This document shows, one piece after another, positions 25,394 through 32,873 of a DNA stretch of 64,000 bases (its first letter is position 1; the number at the start of each line of letters is the position of its first letter). Below the pieces are notes generated by a model that was given only the letters and a program-made list of their open reading frames with translations, was not told the origin of the DNA and did no database searches. Origin of the DNA: an uncultured Bacteroidia bacterium (GTDB lineage: Bacteria > Bacteroidota > Bacteroidia > Bacteroidales > UBA932). Location of the stretch: positions 21,610 through 85,609 of the forward strand of contig CACZZZ010000011.1 of assembly GCA_902785825.1 (NCBI GenBank), given 5' to 3'. The translations under genes and the position numbers were made by a program.

Positions 25394-26326
25394 ATGAGAC
25401 GTTTGTACATTATTGTGGCGGCTCTTGCCGCTGGACTTCTCTTGTTCTCTTGCGGAGGATCCAAGCCGGAAATCACCCCGGCCGCCAAAGCCCGCTCCAT
25501 TCTCATGGATAAGGCCACGGACAAGATCCTTGTCGCCTCACACAGAGCCGACTGGCGGCACCATCCTGAGAACTCCATCCCAGCGATAGAGTCGGTCATC
25601 AAAATGGGAGTCGATATTGTCGAGATCGATGTGGCCATGACCTCTGACGGGATCCTGGTCTTGTCCCATGACGGTACGGTCGATAGATGTACCAACGGAT
25701 CCGGTCCCATTTCCTCATATACCCTTGACTCTCTTAAGCTATTGAGACTTAAGGGCCCTCACGGGGAGATCATAGACTCAACCGGTATTCCGACCCTGGA
25801 GGAGGCGTTAGCTGTATGCAAAGACAAGATTCTGGTCAATGTCGATCATGGTTGGAATTATTTCCCGCAGGTCTTGGAAGTGGCTGAAAAAACGGGTTGC
25901 GTAGATAAGATTATATTCAAGTCCGGCGGCGACCGTCAGGCGACAGCCGAGGCTATGAGGCAGTGCGATGAAGCCGGGATAATATATATGCCCATAGTCA
26001 CTGTCGCGAAGGACGGAACCTGCCCAGCGATAGAGAGTTATCTTGACGGGGGAAAGATGCCGGTGATGTTTGAGGTCTGCTTCTCGGAGGATTCTCCCGC
26101 GATTGACAAATACATGAAAGCTTTGACGGATGCCGGATCGAAAATCTGGGTCAACTCGATCTGGGGTTCACTTTGCGGGAATAATGACGACGAGCGCGCA
26201 TACAAAAGCCAGGAAGATGCGGACCACTATTATGGCCGTCTTATCTCCCTGGGCTTCAAAGCTTTTCAGACCGACAGACCTGAATATTTGATTGGATATC
26301 TTAGGAAGAAAGGTTTGCATGATTGA
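25394..26326 (+). CDS. Glycerophosphodiester phosphodiesterase-family lipoprotein
   Basis: The 310-aa lipoprotein has a lipobox at Cys20 (LLLFSC) and a GDPD TIM barrel: His50-Arg51 in ASHRADW, Glu77 and Asp79 in VEIDV, and His92-Asp93 in LSHDGT, followed by late TDRPEYLI. It would split glycerophosphodiesters to glycerol-3-phosphate and an alcohol, or act on related phosphodiesters, at the periplasmic side. It lies inside the hydrolase-IMPase-HD-GDPD-GH38 operon; its stop is one base from the ATG of the mannosidase gene. Confidence 0.9.
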   Translation: MRRLYIIVAALAAGLLLFSCGGSKPEITPAAKARSILMDKATDKILVASHRADWRHHPENSIPAIESVIKMGVDIVEIDVAMTSDGILVLSHDGTVDRCTNGSGPISSYTLDSLKLLRLKGPHGEIIDSTGIPTLEEALAVCKDKILVNVDHGWNYFPQVLEVAEKTGCVDKIIFKSGGDRQATAEAMRQCDEAGIIYMPIVTVAKDGTCPAIESYLDGGKMPVMFEVCFSEDSPAIDKYMKALTDAGSKIWVNSIWGSLCGNNDDERAYKSQEDADHYYGRLISLGFKAFQTDRPEYLIGYLRKKGLHD

Positions 26327-26327
26327 T

Positions 26328-29183
26328 ATGAAAAAAAGGATTATCGTATTGTCAGCCCTGCTGGTGGGAGCGATGTGTGGGGCGCAGGCCCAGAATGTCT
26401 TGAGGACAAGCCCTGTGGAACCGCTCCGGTACGAGCGTCAGGAAGGGCGTTTGAAGATCCTCGAGAGCGTTGTGTTTGATAAAGAGATCGCCCCTGGGAC
26501 CATATTCCTGCTTGACGGGAAGGAAATAAGCTTCTCCGCCACTTCCAGAGGCGACAGCGTGCTTGTCTGGTGCCCTATGGTGGGCGATGTCAATGTCTTG
26601 GAAATGAGGCTTGGTGGGAAAAAGCTCTCTTCAGTGGGCATCCAGTCGCCTATAAAGAAGGATTGGGGCGTTTTCCAGAATGGCGAGATCCACATAATCC
26701 AGTCTTCCCATCAGGACATCGCCTGGATGGACACTCCGGAGTACTGCAGGACCGAAAGGATCAACGACATCATCATCCCGGCTCTCAAGATGATGGACGA
26801 GGACCCTGATTTCACCTTTGAGATGGAGCAGACGCTCAATCTCATGGAGTTCCTGGAGGCTCATCCTGAACGTAAGGATGAGGTCATCAAGAGGTATAAG
26901 GAAGGCCGCTTTAACTGGGGCGCCACTTTCAACCAGCCTTATGAGGGGCTGGCCTCCGGCGAACAACTGGTCCGCCAGGCTTACTTCGGCCGCAAGTGGA
27001 TAAAAGAGAACCTCCCGGGGTGTGATGATCGCACGGCCAACAACATGGATGTGCCTGGCAGGGCACTCCAGATGCCCCAGATCCTCTCGAAGAGCGGAGT
27101 ATCCAACCTTTTCATCTCCCGGATGCATGAAGGCCTTTATGACTGGTACAGCCCTGACGGATCTTCGGTGCGGACCATGTCCGTGGGACATTATGGCTGG
27201 GAGACAATGGTTTGGCATTTCTTCGACCTGGGAATCTTGCACGCTTTCAAGAAGGTGGGGGACAGAATGGGCCTGTGGGAAGACATATTCCAGGAAAACT
27301 CTTTGCCTCCTTGCTACGCCATCCTTGTCAGCAACGACGCCTCCAAGCCATATTCCTTCACTCAGGTGATCAACGAATGGAATGACATCGTCTCCAAGTC
27401 CGAAGTTCCTCTTCCCAAGATGAGGTATTCCACTGCCGAGGCGTATTTTGCCGCCATGGACACTCCTGATGCGAAGTTCCGCAAGATCATGGGAGAACGT
27501 CCCGACCTGTGGCTTTATATTCATGGACCGGCCCACTACGACGAGACTCTTGACAAGCGCCGGGCAGCTGTGGCGCTTCCTGCCGCGGAGTTCTTCTCGA
27601 CGCTTTGTTATCTGGAAGGTTCTGAATATCCCAGGGCTGAGCTTGACAGGGGATGGATGGCCTCGATTTATCCCGACCATGGTCTTGGCGGAAAGAACGG
27701 TGAGATCACGGACCGGATTTTCGCCGATTCGCTAGCTGTAGGGCGGAAGATAGGGGAGAGCGTCCTGGCGCGGGCCGTCGGGAATATCGCCTCGTCTGTC
27801 AAAGGCGCGAAGGGCGACTACGTCATATTCAATGACTTGACTTGGGCTAGACAATCCATGGTGGAAGTGTGGTCCAGTTTCGAAAATCCTGTTGTCAAGG
27901 ATGACAAGGGAATGGAGCTGCCTTCCCAGGTGGTCAAGAGGGGAGATTCCACCTTAGTCCGGTTCCTGGCCCAGGTTCCGGCGATGGGCTACGCGCGGTT
28001 CAGCGTCTCTCGGTCAAAGAGGAATGCGTCCGATGAGGTCCCCGCGGGTGTCACATTCGGATCAAATCATTATTCCAATGGGTTTTATGATGCCGTTCTT
28101 GGAGATGGCGGTATAGTCCATCTTTATGACAAGCAGGTCGGTAAAGACGTTCTCGCGAAGGAGAAGTTCGTGTTTGGTGACATCATCGACGTCATGTACA
28201 CCGGCAACGGAGCCGGCGAGTTCGTGCGTATCACTGACGTCTCTCATTCTGACATGGTCGCTCTTCACGAGTTCCCCTCCAATTGGAGAATAGTCGAGAG
28301 CGGACCTTTGACAGTCAGCTTCGAGAACCGTGTCCCGATGAGAAACTCGACAGTTGTCCAAAGAATCACATTCCATAATACTGTCAAGAAGATTGATTTC
28401 GACATCCGCCTTGAGGATTTTACTGGCGAGCATAATCGCCAGTACAGGATCATGTTCCCGACCGCTCAGACAATAAAGGGAGGGGACATCTGTTATGAGA
28501 TCCCCATGGCTGTCTCGCACGTTGGCCGTGATGAGCTTGACATGGTGCCCATGGGCTATTCCGCATGGGGAACTTATGTCCACCATCCTGAGGACAGCCA
28601 TCCCCGCGAGGTTGGGAATTTCATCTCCTCCAACGGAAATGGTTTCGGGGTGACCATGTCATCTTGCGTGGCTGTTTGCGATTGGATTGATCCTTCGAGG
28701 GAAGTCGCTGATTATCCCGTGCTTCAGGGAATCCTGCTATCTTCCCACAAGAGTTGCCATGGCGAAGGGAACTGGTACCACCAGACCGGGACCCATGATT
28801 ACCATTTCTCCGTCACCACACATCCTGAGGGGTGGAAGAATGGTTATGCCGCCGCATTGGAGGAAAACCATCCCTTGACCGTGGTCGCGAAGGAAAACAA
28901 AAGTGGGTCCCTCGAGGGAACCCACTCATATATGGAGATTTCCGATCCTTATGTCGGATTGTGCGCCATGAAGAAGGCTGACGGTGATGATGCCGTGATC
29001 CTCCGGCTGGTTGAGATGGAAGGAGTTGACAAGGACATCAAGGTCAGGCTTCCTTTCAAGGTCAAGTCAATTGTGAAGTGCAACCTTGTGGAAGAGGAGA
29101 CCGGCTCACCGGTTCCGGTAGATAGCGATGTCCTGGAAATCCATCTCGGGCACAACTCGATCGAGACGTTTAAACTTATTTAA
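26328..29183 (+). CDS. GH38-type alpha-mannosidase, secreted
   Basis: The 951-aa protein has a signal peptide (1-22, AQAQ), a beta-rich N-terminal region, and a GH38 catalytic domain with the zinc-site motif SSHQDIAW (His128, Asp130) and the nucleophile segment ANNMDVPGRALQ (Asp241). A large C-terminal beta-sandwich region follows, as in the family. GH38 enzymes remove alpha-mannose from N-glycans or other mannosides. The ATG at 26328 is preferred because the signal starts there; ATG 26319 is possible and would overlap GDPD by 8 nt. The 3' end overlaps the convergent gene by 8 bp. Confidence 0.87.
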   Translation: MKKRIIVLSALLVGAMCGAQAQNVLRTSPVEPLRYERQEGRLKILESVVFDKEIAPGTIFLLDGKEISFSATSRGDSVLVWCPMVGDVNVLEMRLGGKKLSSVGIQSPIKKDWGVFQNGEIHIIQSSHQDIAWMDTPEYCRTERINDIIIPALKMMDEDPDFTFEMEQTLNLMEFLEAHPERKDEVIKRYKEGRFNWGATFNQPYEGLASGEQLVRQAYFGRKWIKENLPGCDDRTANNMDVPGRALQMPQILSKSGVSNLFISRMHEGLYDWYSPDGSSVRTMSVGHYGWETMVWHFFDLGILHAFKKVGDRMGLWEDIFQENSLPPCYAILVSNDASKPYSFTQVINEWNDIVSKSEVPLPKMRYSTAEAYFAAMDTPDAKFRKIMGERPDLWLYIHGPAHYDETLDKRRAAVALPAAEFFSTLCYLEGSEYPRAELDRGWMASIYPDHGLGGKNGEITDRIFADSLAVGRKIGESVLARAVGNIASSVKGAKGDYVIFNDLTWARQSMVEVWSSFENPVVKDDKGMELPSQVVKRGDSTLVRFLAQVPAMGYARFSVSRSKRNASDEVPAGVTFGSNHYSNGFYDAVLGDGGIVHLYDKQVGKDVLAKEKFVFGDIIDVMYTGNGAGEFVRITDVSHSDMVALHEFPSNWRIVESGPLTVSFENRVPMRNSTVVQRITFHNTVKKIDFDIRLEDFTGEHNRQYRIMFPTAQTIKGGDICYEIPMAVSHVGRDELDMVPMGYSAWGTYVHHPEDSHPREVGNFISSNGNGFGVTMSSCVAVCDWIDPSREVADYPVLQGILLSSHKSCHGEGNWYHQTGTHDYHFSVTTHPEGWKNGYAAALEENHPLTVVAKENKSGSLEGTHSYMEISDPYVGLCAMKKADGDDAVILRLVEMEGVDKDIKVRLPFKVKSIVKCNLVEEETGSPVPVDSDVLEIHLGHNSIETFKLI

Positions 29184-30270
29184 GGGCTTTCGCCAGAGCG
29201 TCCCAATGCTCAGGCGTCATATCGCCGGGAGTGAAGAGGCAGATACCTGCCGCTCCATTATCCAGCGAACCACGAACCGCTGTCTCTATCTCGGAAGGCA
29301 ACAGTCCTGAATTCTCTGGATCTGTCACCTTGTCTTTGTTTTTCCAGTCCCTGCAGATGAAAAGACCGCTTATGACCGGAACTCCTTCAGGCGCATACTC
29401 GGCTTCCTCTTTGCAAATGGTGGCGAGCCAGTCAGCTCCTTCCATGTAGAAGTCGTTGTAGTTCATCGGGAAAAGCATATCGACATTCCACTTGCTCCAC
29501 TCCTGGCGGACCATCCAGTAGGAATATGACATGGGGCCGGGGAACACGTCGGCGCTTACCTTCTTGCCCTTCGCATGGACGGCGTCAACGATCGCGTTGA
29601 CGAGCTCTGTAACCTTGTCGCAACGGAACTGGGCCCATTCCTTGACCTTGGAGGGGTCCTCGACAGATTTGATGTCAATCCCGGTCTTCTCCTTGAACTC
29701 GGCCACGCAGTCGTCGCAGTAGCAGTAGTCCGCGGGGGCATATTCCTCATCCATCACAAGGCCATATTTGTCCCACAGGCCCCGGGCGAGGATGACGTCG
29801 GCGTAGCGGATGTAATCCAGCTGGACATAGTCCACTTCCGGGATTTCGGCGATTCCGCAATAGAGGTCTATCAGGTATTGGCGGACATCCGGATCGGCAG
29901 GATCAAGTGTTTTGTAGTAATCAACATAGGCGGGATATTCATCAGCGGGCTGTCCGAGCCTGTTCACGGTGTACCATCCATGAGGTTTACCTCCCCTCGT
30001 CATGGCGCCGATCCAAGCGTGGTACTCAAGTCCTTCAGCGTGAGCCCTCTTGGCGGCTTCCCTGACCACCACGGGGTTGTCACTTCCCATGCAAACACCG
30101 ACAAGCCCCTGGGATTTCCAGAAGCGGAACTTCTCAGATAGTTTGTCCATGTCGGTTTTCTCATTGATACCTTCCCATGCGTAGATAGGGGTCTTCGCTT
30201 TCTGGTTGTCGGCACAGGCGGCAAGTGTGAGAGCGGCCGCGGCGGCCATTAAAAGTTTAAAGAATTTCAT
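29176..30270 (-). CDS. GHL10-type (family 10-like) glycosyl hydrolase lipoprotein
   Basis: The 364-aa lipoprotein (lipobox at Cys19, LAAC) is a TIM-barrel protein of the GHL10/DUF187 type: YAWEGINEKTDMDKL at the start, the EYHAWIGAM strand, PDVRQYLIDLYCGI, the DYVQLDYIRY strand-end motif and KKVSADVFPG. Bacteroidota members often act on peptidoglycan or polysaccharides, but few have been tested. A CDDC pair (CYCDDCVAEF) could bind a metal. It has no same-strand neighbour and converges on the GH38 gene with an 8-bp overlap. Confidence 0.78.
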   Translation of the reverse strand: MKFFKLLMAAAAALTLAACADNQKAKTPIYAWEGINEKTDMDKLSEKFRFWKSQGLVGVCMGSDNPVVVREAAKRAHAEGLEYHAWIGAMTRGGKPHGWYTVNRLGQPADEYPAYVDYYKTLDPADPDVRQYLIDLYCGIAEIPEVDYVQLDYIRYADVILARGLWDKYGLVMDEEYAPADYCYCDDCVAEFKEKTGIDIKSVEDPSKVKEWAQFRCDKVTELVNAIVDAVHAKGKKVSADVFPGPMSYSYWMVRQEWSKWNVDMLFPMNYNDFYMEGADWLATICKEEAEYAPEGVPVISGLFICRDWKNKDKVTDPENSGLLPSEIETAVRGSLDNGAAGICLFTPGDMTPEHWDALAKALK

Positions 30271-30318
30271 GGTTGATTATAATTTTCAGTAAATATATCA
30301 CTTTTTATGATTTTTTAC

Positions 30319-30326
30319 TATCTTTG
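30319..30326 (+). promoter_or_regulatory. -7 box TATCTTTG of the tRNA cluster
   Basis: TATCTTTG is an exact TAnnTTTG match 20 nt before tRNA-Val. A T-rich stretch (CTTTTTATG) about 19 nt further upstream occupies the -33 position. Confidence 0.5.
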
Positions 30327-30345
30327 CATCCGCATTCGCGACAAT

Positions 30346-30420
30346 AGGGGCGTAGCTCAGTCGGTTCAGAGCGCTTCAGTCACATTGAAGAGGTCATCGG
30401 TTCGAGCCCGATCGTCCCTA
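30346..30420 (+). tRNA. tRNA-Val(CAC)
   Basis: The full cloverleaf is visible: acceptor AGGGGCG/CGTCCCT, D arm GCTC...GAGC, anticodon arm CTTCA-GTCACAT-TGAAG with CAC at 30381-30383, T arm with TTCGAGC, and discriminator A. It reads GTG codons. No CCA is encoded. Confidence 0.92.
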
Positions 30421-30442
30421 CGGGTCAACAAAATGTTGATAT

Positions 30443-30518
30443 CTGGATGTAGCGCAGTTGGTAGCGCACCTGGTTAGGGACCAGGAGGTCGCTGGTTCAA
30501 GTCCAGTCATCCAGACCA
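30443..30518 (+). tRNA. tRNA-Pro(AGG)
   Basis: Acceptor CTGGATG/CATCCAG with the C1-G72 pair and A73 typical of bacterial tRNA-Pro, D stem GCGC/GCGC, anticodon stem CCTGG/CCAGG around loop TTAGGGA, so the anticodon is AGG (30476-30478) followed by G37, also typical of tRNA-Pro. A34 would need conversion to inosine. CCA is encoded (30516-30518), unlike in the flanking tRNAs. Confidence 0.88.
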
Positions 30519-30566
30519 AGGGTATGGCGAGGGATCCTTTCCGTCATACCCTTTTTTACCACCCAA

Positions 30567-30651
30567 GGTGAGTTGTCCGAGTGGTTGAAGGAGCCTGCCT
30601 CGAAAACAGGTGTACGGCAACGTACCGGGGGTTCGAATCCCTCACTCACCG
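30567..30651 (+). tRNA. tRNA-Ser(CGA)
   Basis: A class II tRNA with acceptor GGTGAGT/ACTCACC, discriminator G, a long variable arm (GTACGGCAACGTAC) and T loop TTCGAAT. The anticodon loop CTCGAAA gives CGA (30601-30603), reading TCG. The last anticodon-stem pair is a C/A mismatch. No CCA is encoded. Confidence 0.9.
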
Positions 30652-30882
30652 CTCAAAGCCAGCTGAACGCTGGCTTTTCGCGTCTCGTTCGGGATTCCAT
30701 CCCTTCTACCCCCGCCGCTTCGCGGCTGCCCCCAGGGGCATGCCGATTCCGCTTCGCTTCATCGGGTGCCTTCACTGCTTCGATGCTTCGCATCTCGCTG
30801 ACGTTCCGGCACGGCGCCGATGCGCCTTCGCATTGCTCAAAGTTCCCGGTCGGAGCGTAGCGACGAAATCCCTCACTCACCG
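30636..30882 (+). repeat. Direct copies of the tRNA-Ser 3' end (16 bp)
   Basis: The last 16 nt of tRNA-Ser (30636-30651, AATCCCTCACTCACCG) recur exactly at 30867-30882, 231 bp downstream. The layout resembles an attachment-site duplication, but the enclosed DNA is only GC-rich noncoding sequence with no integrase. Confidence 0.6.
30655..30678 (+). terminator. Terminator of the tRNA cluster
   Basis: AAAGCCAGC pairs with GCTGGCTTT around the loop TGAAC, followed by a short T-run. It starts 4 nt after tRNA-Ser. Confidence 0.65.
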
Positions 30883-30922
30883 TTCCGGCACGGCGCCGAT
30901 GCGCCTTCGCGTTGCTCAAAGT
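30802..30922 (+). repeat. 42-bp GC-rich direct repeat, two copies
   Basis: CGTTCCGGCACGGCGCCGAT and the following 22 nt occur at 30802-30843 and 30881-30922 with one mismatch, 79 bp apart. The second copy abuts the copied tRNA-Ser end. The surrounding 30680-30960 stretch holds more REP-like GCTTCGC motifs and no supported gene. Confidence 0.65.
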
Positions 30923-30961
30923 GCCTCAAAACTTGCGAAGGAAGGATCCCGTTGACGGCTC

Positions 30962-31390
30962 CTACACCCGCTCTATCTTTACGAGCTCAATCTCGAATAT
31001 CAGAGTGCTGTGGGCAGGAATGCCGTCCAGTTTCATTGAACCGTAGCCCCATTTGGCAGGGATATAGACCTCGAAGATGTCGCCCTCCCGCATCCTGACC
31101 AGGGCCACCTGAAACCCCATGATAAGGTCCCTGATAGTGAACAATGCAGGCAAAGGCTGTCCCTCAGTAGTGTCGAATACGGTACCGTCTATCAGTCTTC
31201 CAGTATAGTTGACATATACCACTCCAGACGCTGACGGCCTCTTGGTCCCATGTCCTTCCTTGAGTCGCCTGTACATTATCCCGCTCTCGAGGACTACCAC
31301 GCCCTCCTCCTTGGCCTTCTCCGCCAAGAACGCCTCATTCGCCTCCTTGTAGGCGTTGGATTTATTCTTTTTCCTATTAGTCATGATCAT
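30962..31390 (-). CDS. FKBP-type peptidyl-prolyl cis-trans isomerase
   Basis: This protein of about 142 aa has an FKBP domain: VYVNYTGRLIDGTVFDTT, the LIMGFQVALVRMREGD segment, and the IPAKWGYGS and IPAHSTLIFEIELVKI ending, all standard FKBP landmarks. It catalyses proline isomerisation during folding. No signal peptide is seen, and the N-terminus is Lys/Asn-rich, so it is likely cytosolic. The ATG at 31390 is chosen because it overlaps the TGA of the AlaX gene as ATGA; a second ATG at 31384 is possible. Confidence 0.9.
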   Translation of the reverse strand: MIMTNRKKNKSNAYKEANEAFLAEKAKEEGVVVLESGIMYRRLKEGHGTKRPSASGVVYVNYTGRLIDGTVFDTTEGQPLPALFTIRDLIMGFQVALVRMREGDIFEVYIPAKWGYGSMKLDGIPAHSTLIFEIELVKIERV

Positions 31391-31845
31391 CCCGTCACTT
31401 TCCACCGGATGCGCCAGCGGCCGTTCTCATAGTCATGGCTCAGTATCTTGAAAGTCCCGATCTCCGATGTGTTCCCGACATGTGCCCCGGCGCAGGCGCA
31501 GGCGTCATAGTCGCCGACCCGAACAATCCGGAGCGTCTCTGAAGCGTCCTCGGGCAGTTTACTGAGGTCCACAATACCTGCCGCCTCCACACGGGGCATA
31601 TACTCGACCGTGACGTCAAGGCCTCGGGAAATGACCTCGTTGACCTTGGCCTCGATTTCGGCCACCTGCTCCTCCGTGGGGCAGGCGTGCAGCTCGTAGT
31701 CACACTTTGATTTCTTGCGCTCAATGTGGGCGTTCCTCGACCTTGGGCAACCAAACATCCTGACCATCGTGGCGTTCAGGATATGCTCAGCCGTGTGCAT
31801 CGGAGGGTACTCATCCTTGTTGTGGGCGTTGATCTGGGGTTCCAT
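31387..31845 (-). CDS. AlaX-like aminoacyl-tRNA editing hydrolase
   Basis: The 152-aa protein matches the second additional domain of alanyl/threonyl-tRNA synthetases: zinc ligands His17 and His21 in HTAEH, and Cys116/Cys118 with His122 in ACACAGAHVGNT. Such free-standing proteins deacylate mischarged tRNA, usually Ser- or Gly-tRNA(Ala). It is cytosolic. It overlaps the FKBP start by 4 nt (ATGA) and has a TATATTCG box 17 nt upstream. Confidence 0.85.
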   Translation of the reverse strand: MEPQINAHNKDEYPPMHTAEHILNATMVRMFGCPRSRNAHIERKKSKCDYELHACPTEEQVAEIEAKVNEVISRGLDVTVEYMPRVEAAGIVDLSKLPEDASETLRIVRVGDYDACACAGAHVGNTSEIGTFKILSHDYENGRWRIRWKVTG

Positions 31846-31862
31846 GACTTATGGCATTTAGG

Positions 31863-31870
31863 CGAATATA
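31863..31870 (-). promoter_or_regulatory. -7 box TATATTCG of the AlaX-FKBP unit
   Basis: Minus-strand TATATTCG, matching TAnnTT(T/C)G, 17 nt before the AlaX ATG at 31845. It lies within the short gap between AlaX and the esterase stop at 31876. Confidence 0.45.
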
Positions 31871-31875
31871 ACGGA

Positions 31876-32808
31876 TTATTTGTAAATATCCCCCATGGAA
31901 AGAGAGCCCCAAGAGGGGAGTGAGGCGTCATCGACAAAGGCGTCAAGTGTCTTGACGTGTCCAGCCATGACGCATTCCTCGAGGAACTGCCTCTCAAGCT
32001 CCCACAGGACCATGTGATAAGCGGCCACATCGTGAGTGCGGTCTTTGAACCTGTAAATGCAGTGGGGATATCCCTTCTTGGAAAGACGGCCGGCAAGGAA
32101 GTCGCTGCCCCATATTCCTTTACCGAATATCCCGTAATGCTTGTAAGCCACGGCCTTGTCGGCGGTTCCGTGGAAAAGCAGCAGGGGACATGGGGCGTCC
32201 TTGAAATCCGGGGCTCCGCTGGTGCTGATGATAGCGCCAGCGAAAGAGATCGCGCCCTTTGGCTTGAATCCTTCAGGAAGTCCGGCCGTGTTGCCGTTAG
32301 CGATGGCATGGACGGCCGCGAGGGTGATAATCGCACCTGCGGAGCTTCCAGCGAACACGATGTTTCCGGTGTCTATCCCAAGCGTTTCCTTGTTCACATC
32401 CAGATAAGTGATGGCGGAGAAAAGATCCTCGACTCCGACCTGTTGGGAAAGCAGGAACCTGTCCACAGCCTTCAAAGCGCCAGAGAGACCCTTGCCGACT
32501 TTGTAGTTCTTCATTCCGAGCCGGTAGTCTATCGTCACGACGGGGAAGCCGTTGTCATTGAGGAGCTTGAACCACTTCGTCGTGAAATCGTCCTTCCTCT
32601 GTCCACCAATGAAGCCTCCGCCAAAGAGATATACTATTGTCGGTTTCGAGACTTCTCCCGAACTAGAAACAGCCCCTTCAGAAGGACGGAATATGTCGAG
32701 ATAAAGGGAGCATGTGTCCCGGTCAGCATAGCAATAAACTTCTTGCCCGGAGAGACCTTGAGACGCCGCGAGAAGGACGGCCAGGATGGTGAGAAATGTC
32801 TTTTTCAT
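31876..32808 (-). CDS. Secreted alpha/beta hydrolase (esterase-like)
   Basis: The 310-aa protein begins at the ATG at 32808 with a signal peptide (1-22). The oxyanion motif LFGGGF (61-66) and nucleophile Ser156 in GSSAG place it among carboxylesterase/lipase-like hydrolases; Asp in FHGTADKAV and His in KDRTHDVAAY complete a plausible triad. Related Bacteroidota proteins remove acetyl or feruloyl groups from glycans; the substrate here is not shown. Its promoter faces that of the next gene in an overlapping arrangement. Confidence 0.83.
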   Translation of the reverse strand: MKKTFLTILAVLLAASQGLSGQEVYCYADRDTCSLYLDIFRPSEGAVSSSGEVSKPTIVYLFGGGFIGGQRKDDFTTKWFKLLNDNGFPVVTIDYRLGMKNYKVGKGLSGALKAVDRFLLSQQVGVEDLFSAITYLDVNKETLGIDTGNIVFAGSSAGAIITLAAVHAIANGNTAGLPEGFKPKGAISFAGAIISTSGAPDFKDAPCPLLLFHGTADKAVAYKHYGIFGKGIWGSDFLAGRLSKKGYPHCIYRFKDRTHDVAAYHMVLWELERQFLEECVMAGHVKTLDAFVDDASLPSWGSLSMGDIYK

Positions 32809-32832
32809 GACCAAGGATAGTCTTGTTTTGTG

Positions 32833-32848
32833 TATCTTTGCGAATATA
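32833..32848. promoter_or_regulatory. Back-to-back divergent -7 boxes
   Basis: TATCTTTG (32833-32840) on the plus strand and TATATTCG (minus strand of 32841-32848) abut, forming a near-palindromic 16 bp between the divergent esterase (ATG 32808) and lipoprotein (ATG 32874) genes. The two promoters cannot be open independently without touching. Confidence 0.5.
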
Positions 32849-32873
32849 GAAAATAATATTAAACTATATAGTT

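Noticed and set aside
26631..27680. Long antisense frame within the GH38 gene (349 codons)
   Set aside because: Shadow of the catalytic domain of the mannosidase; no promoter, no recognisable protein.
30636..30882. Integrated mobile element at tRNA-Ser
   Set aside because: Only 231 bp lie between the 16-bp copies and no integrase is visible; kept as a possible scar only.
30573..30955. Open frames through tRNA-Ser and the downstream repeats
   Set aside because: They begin inside the tRNA and read Arg/Ser/Pro-rich repeat sequence; not protein-like.
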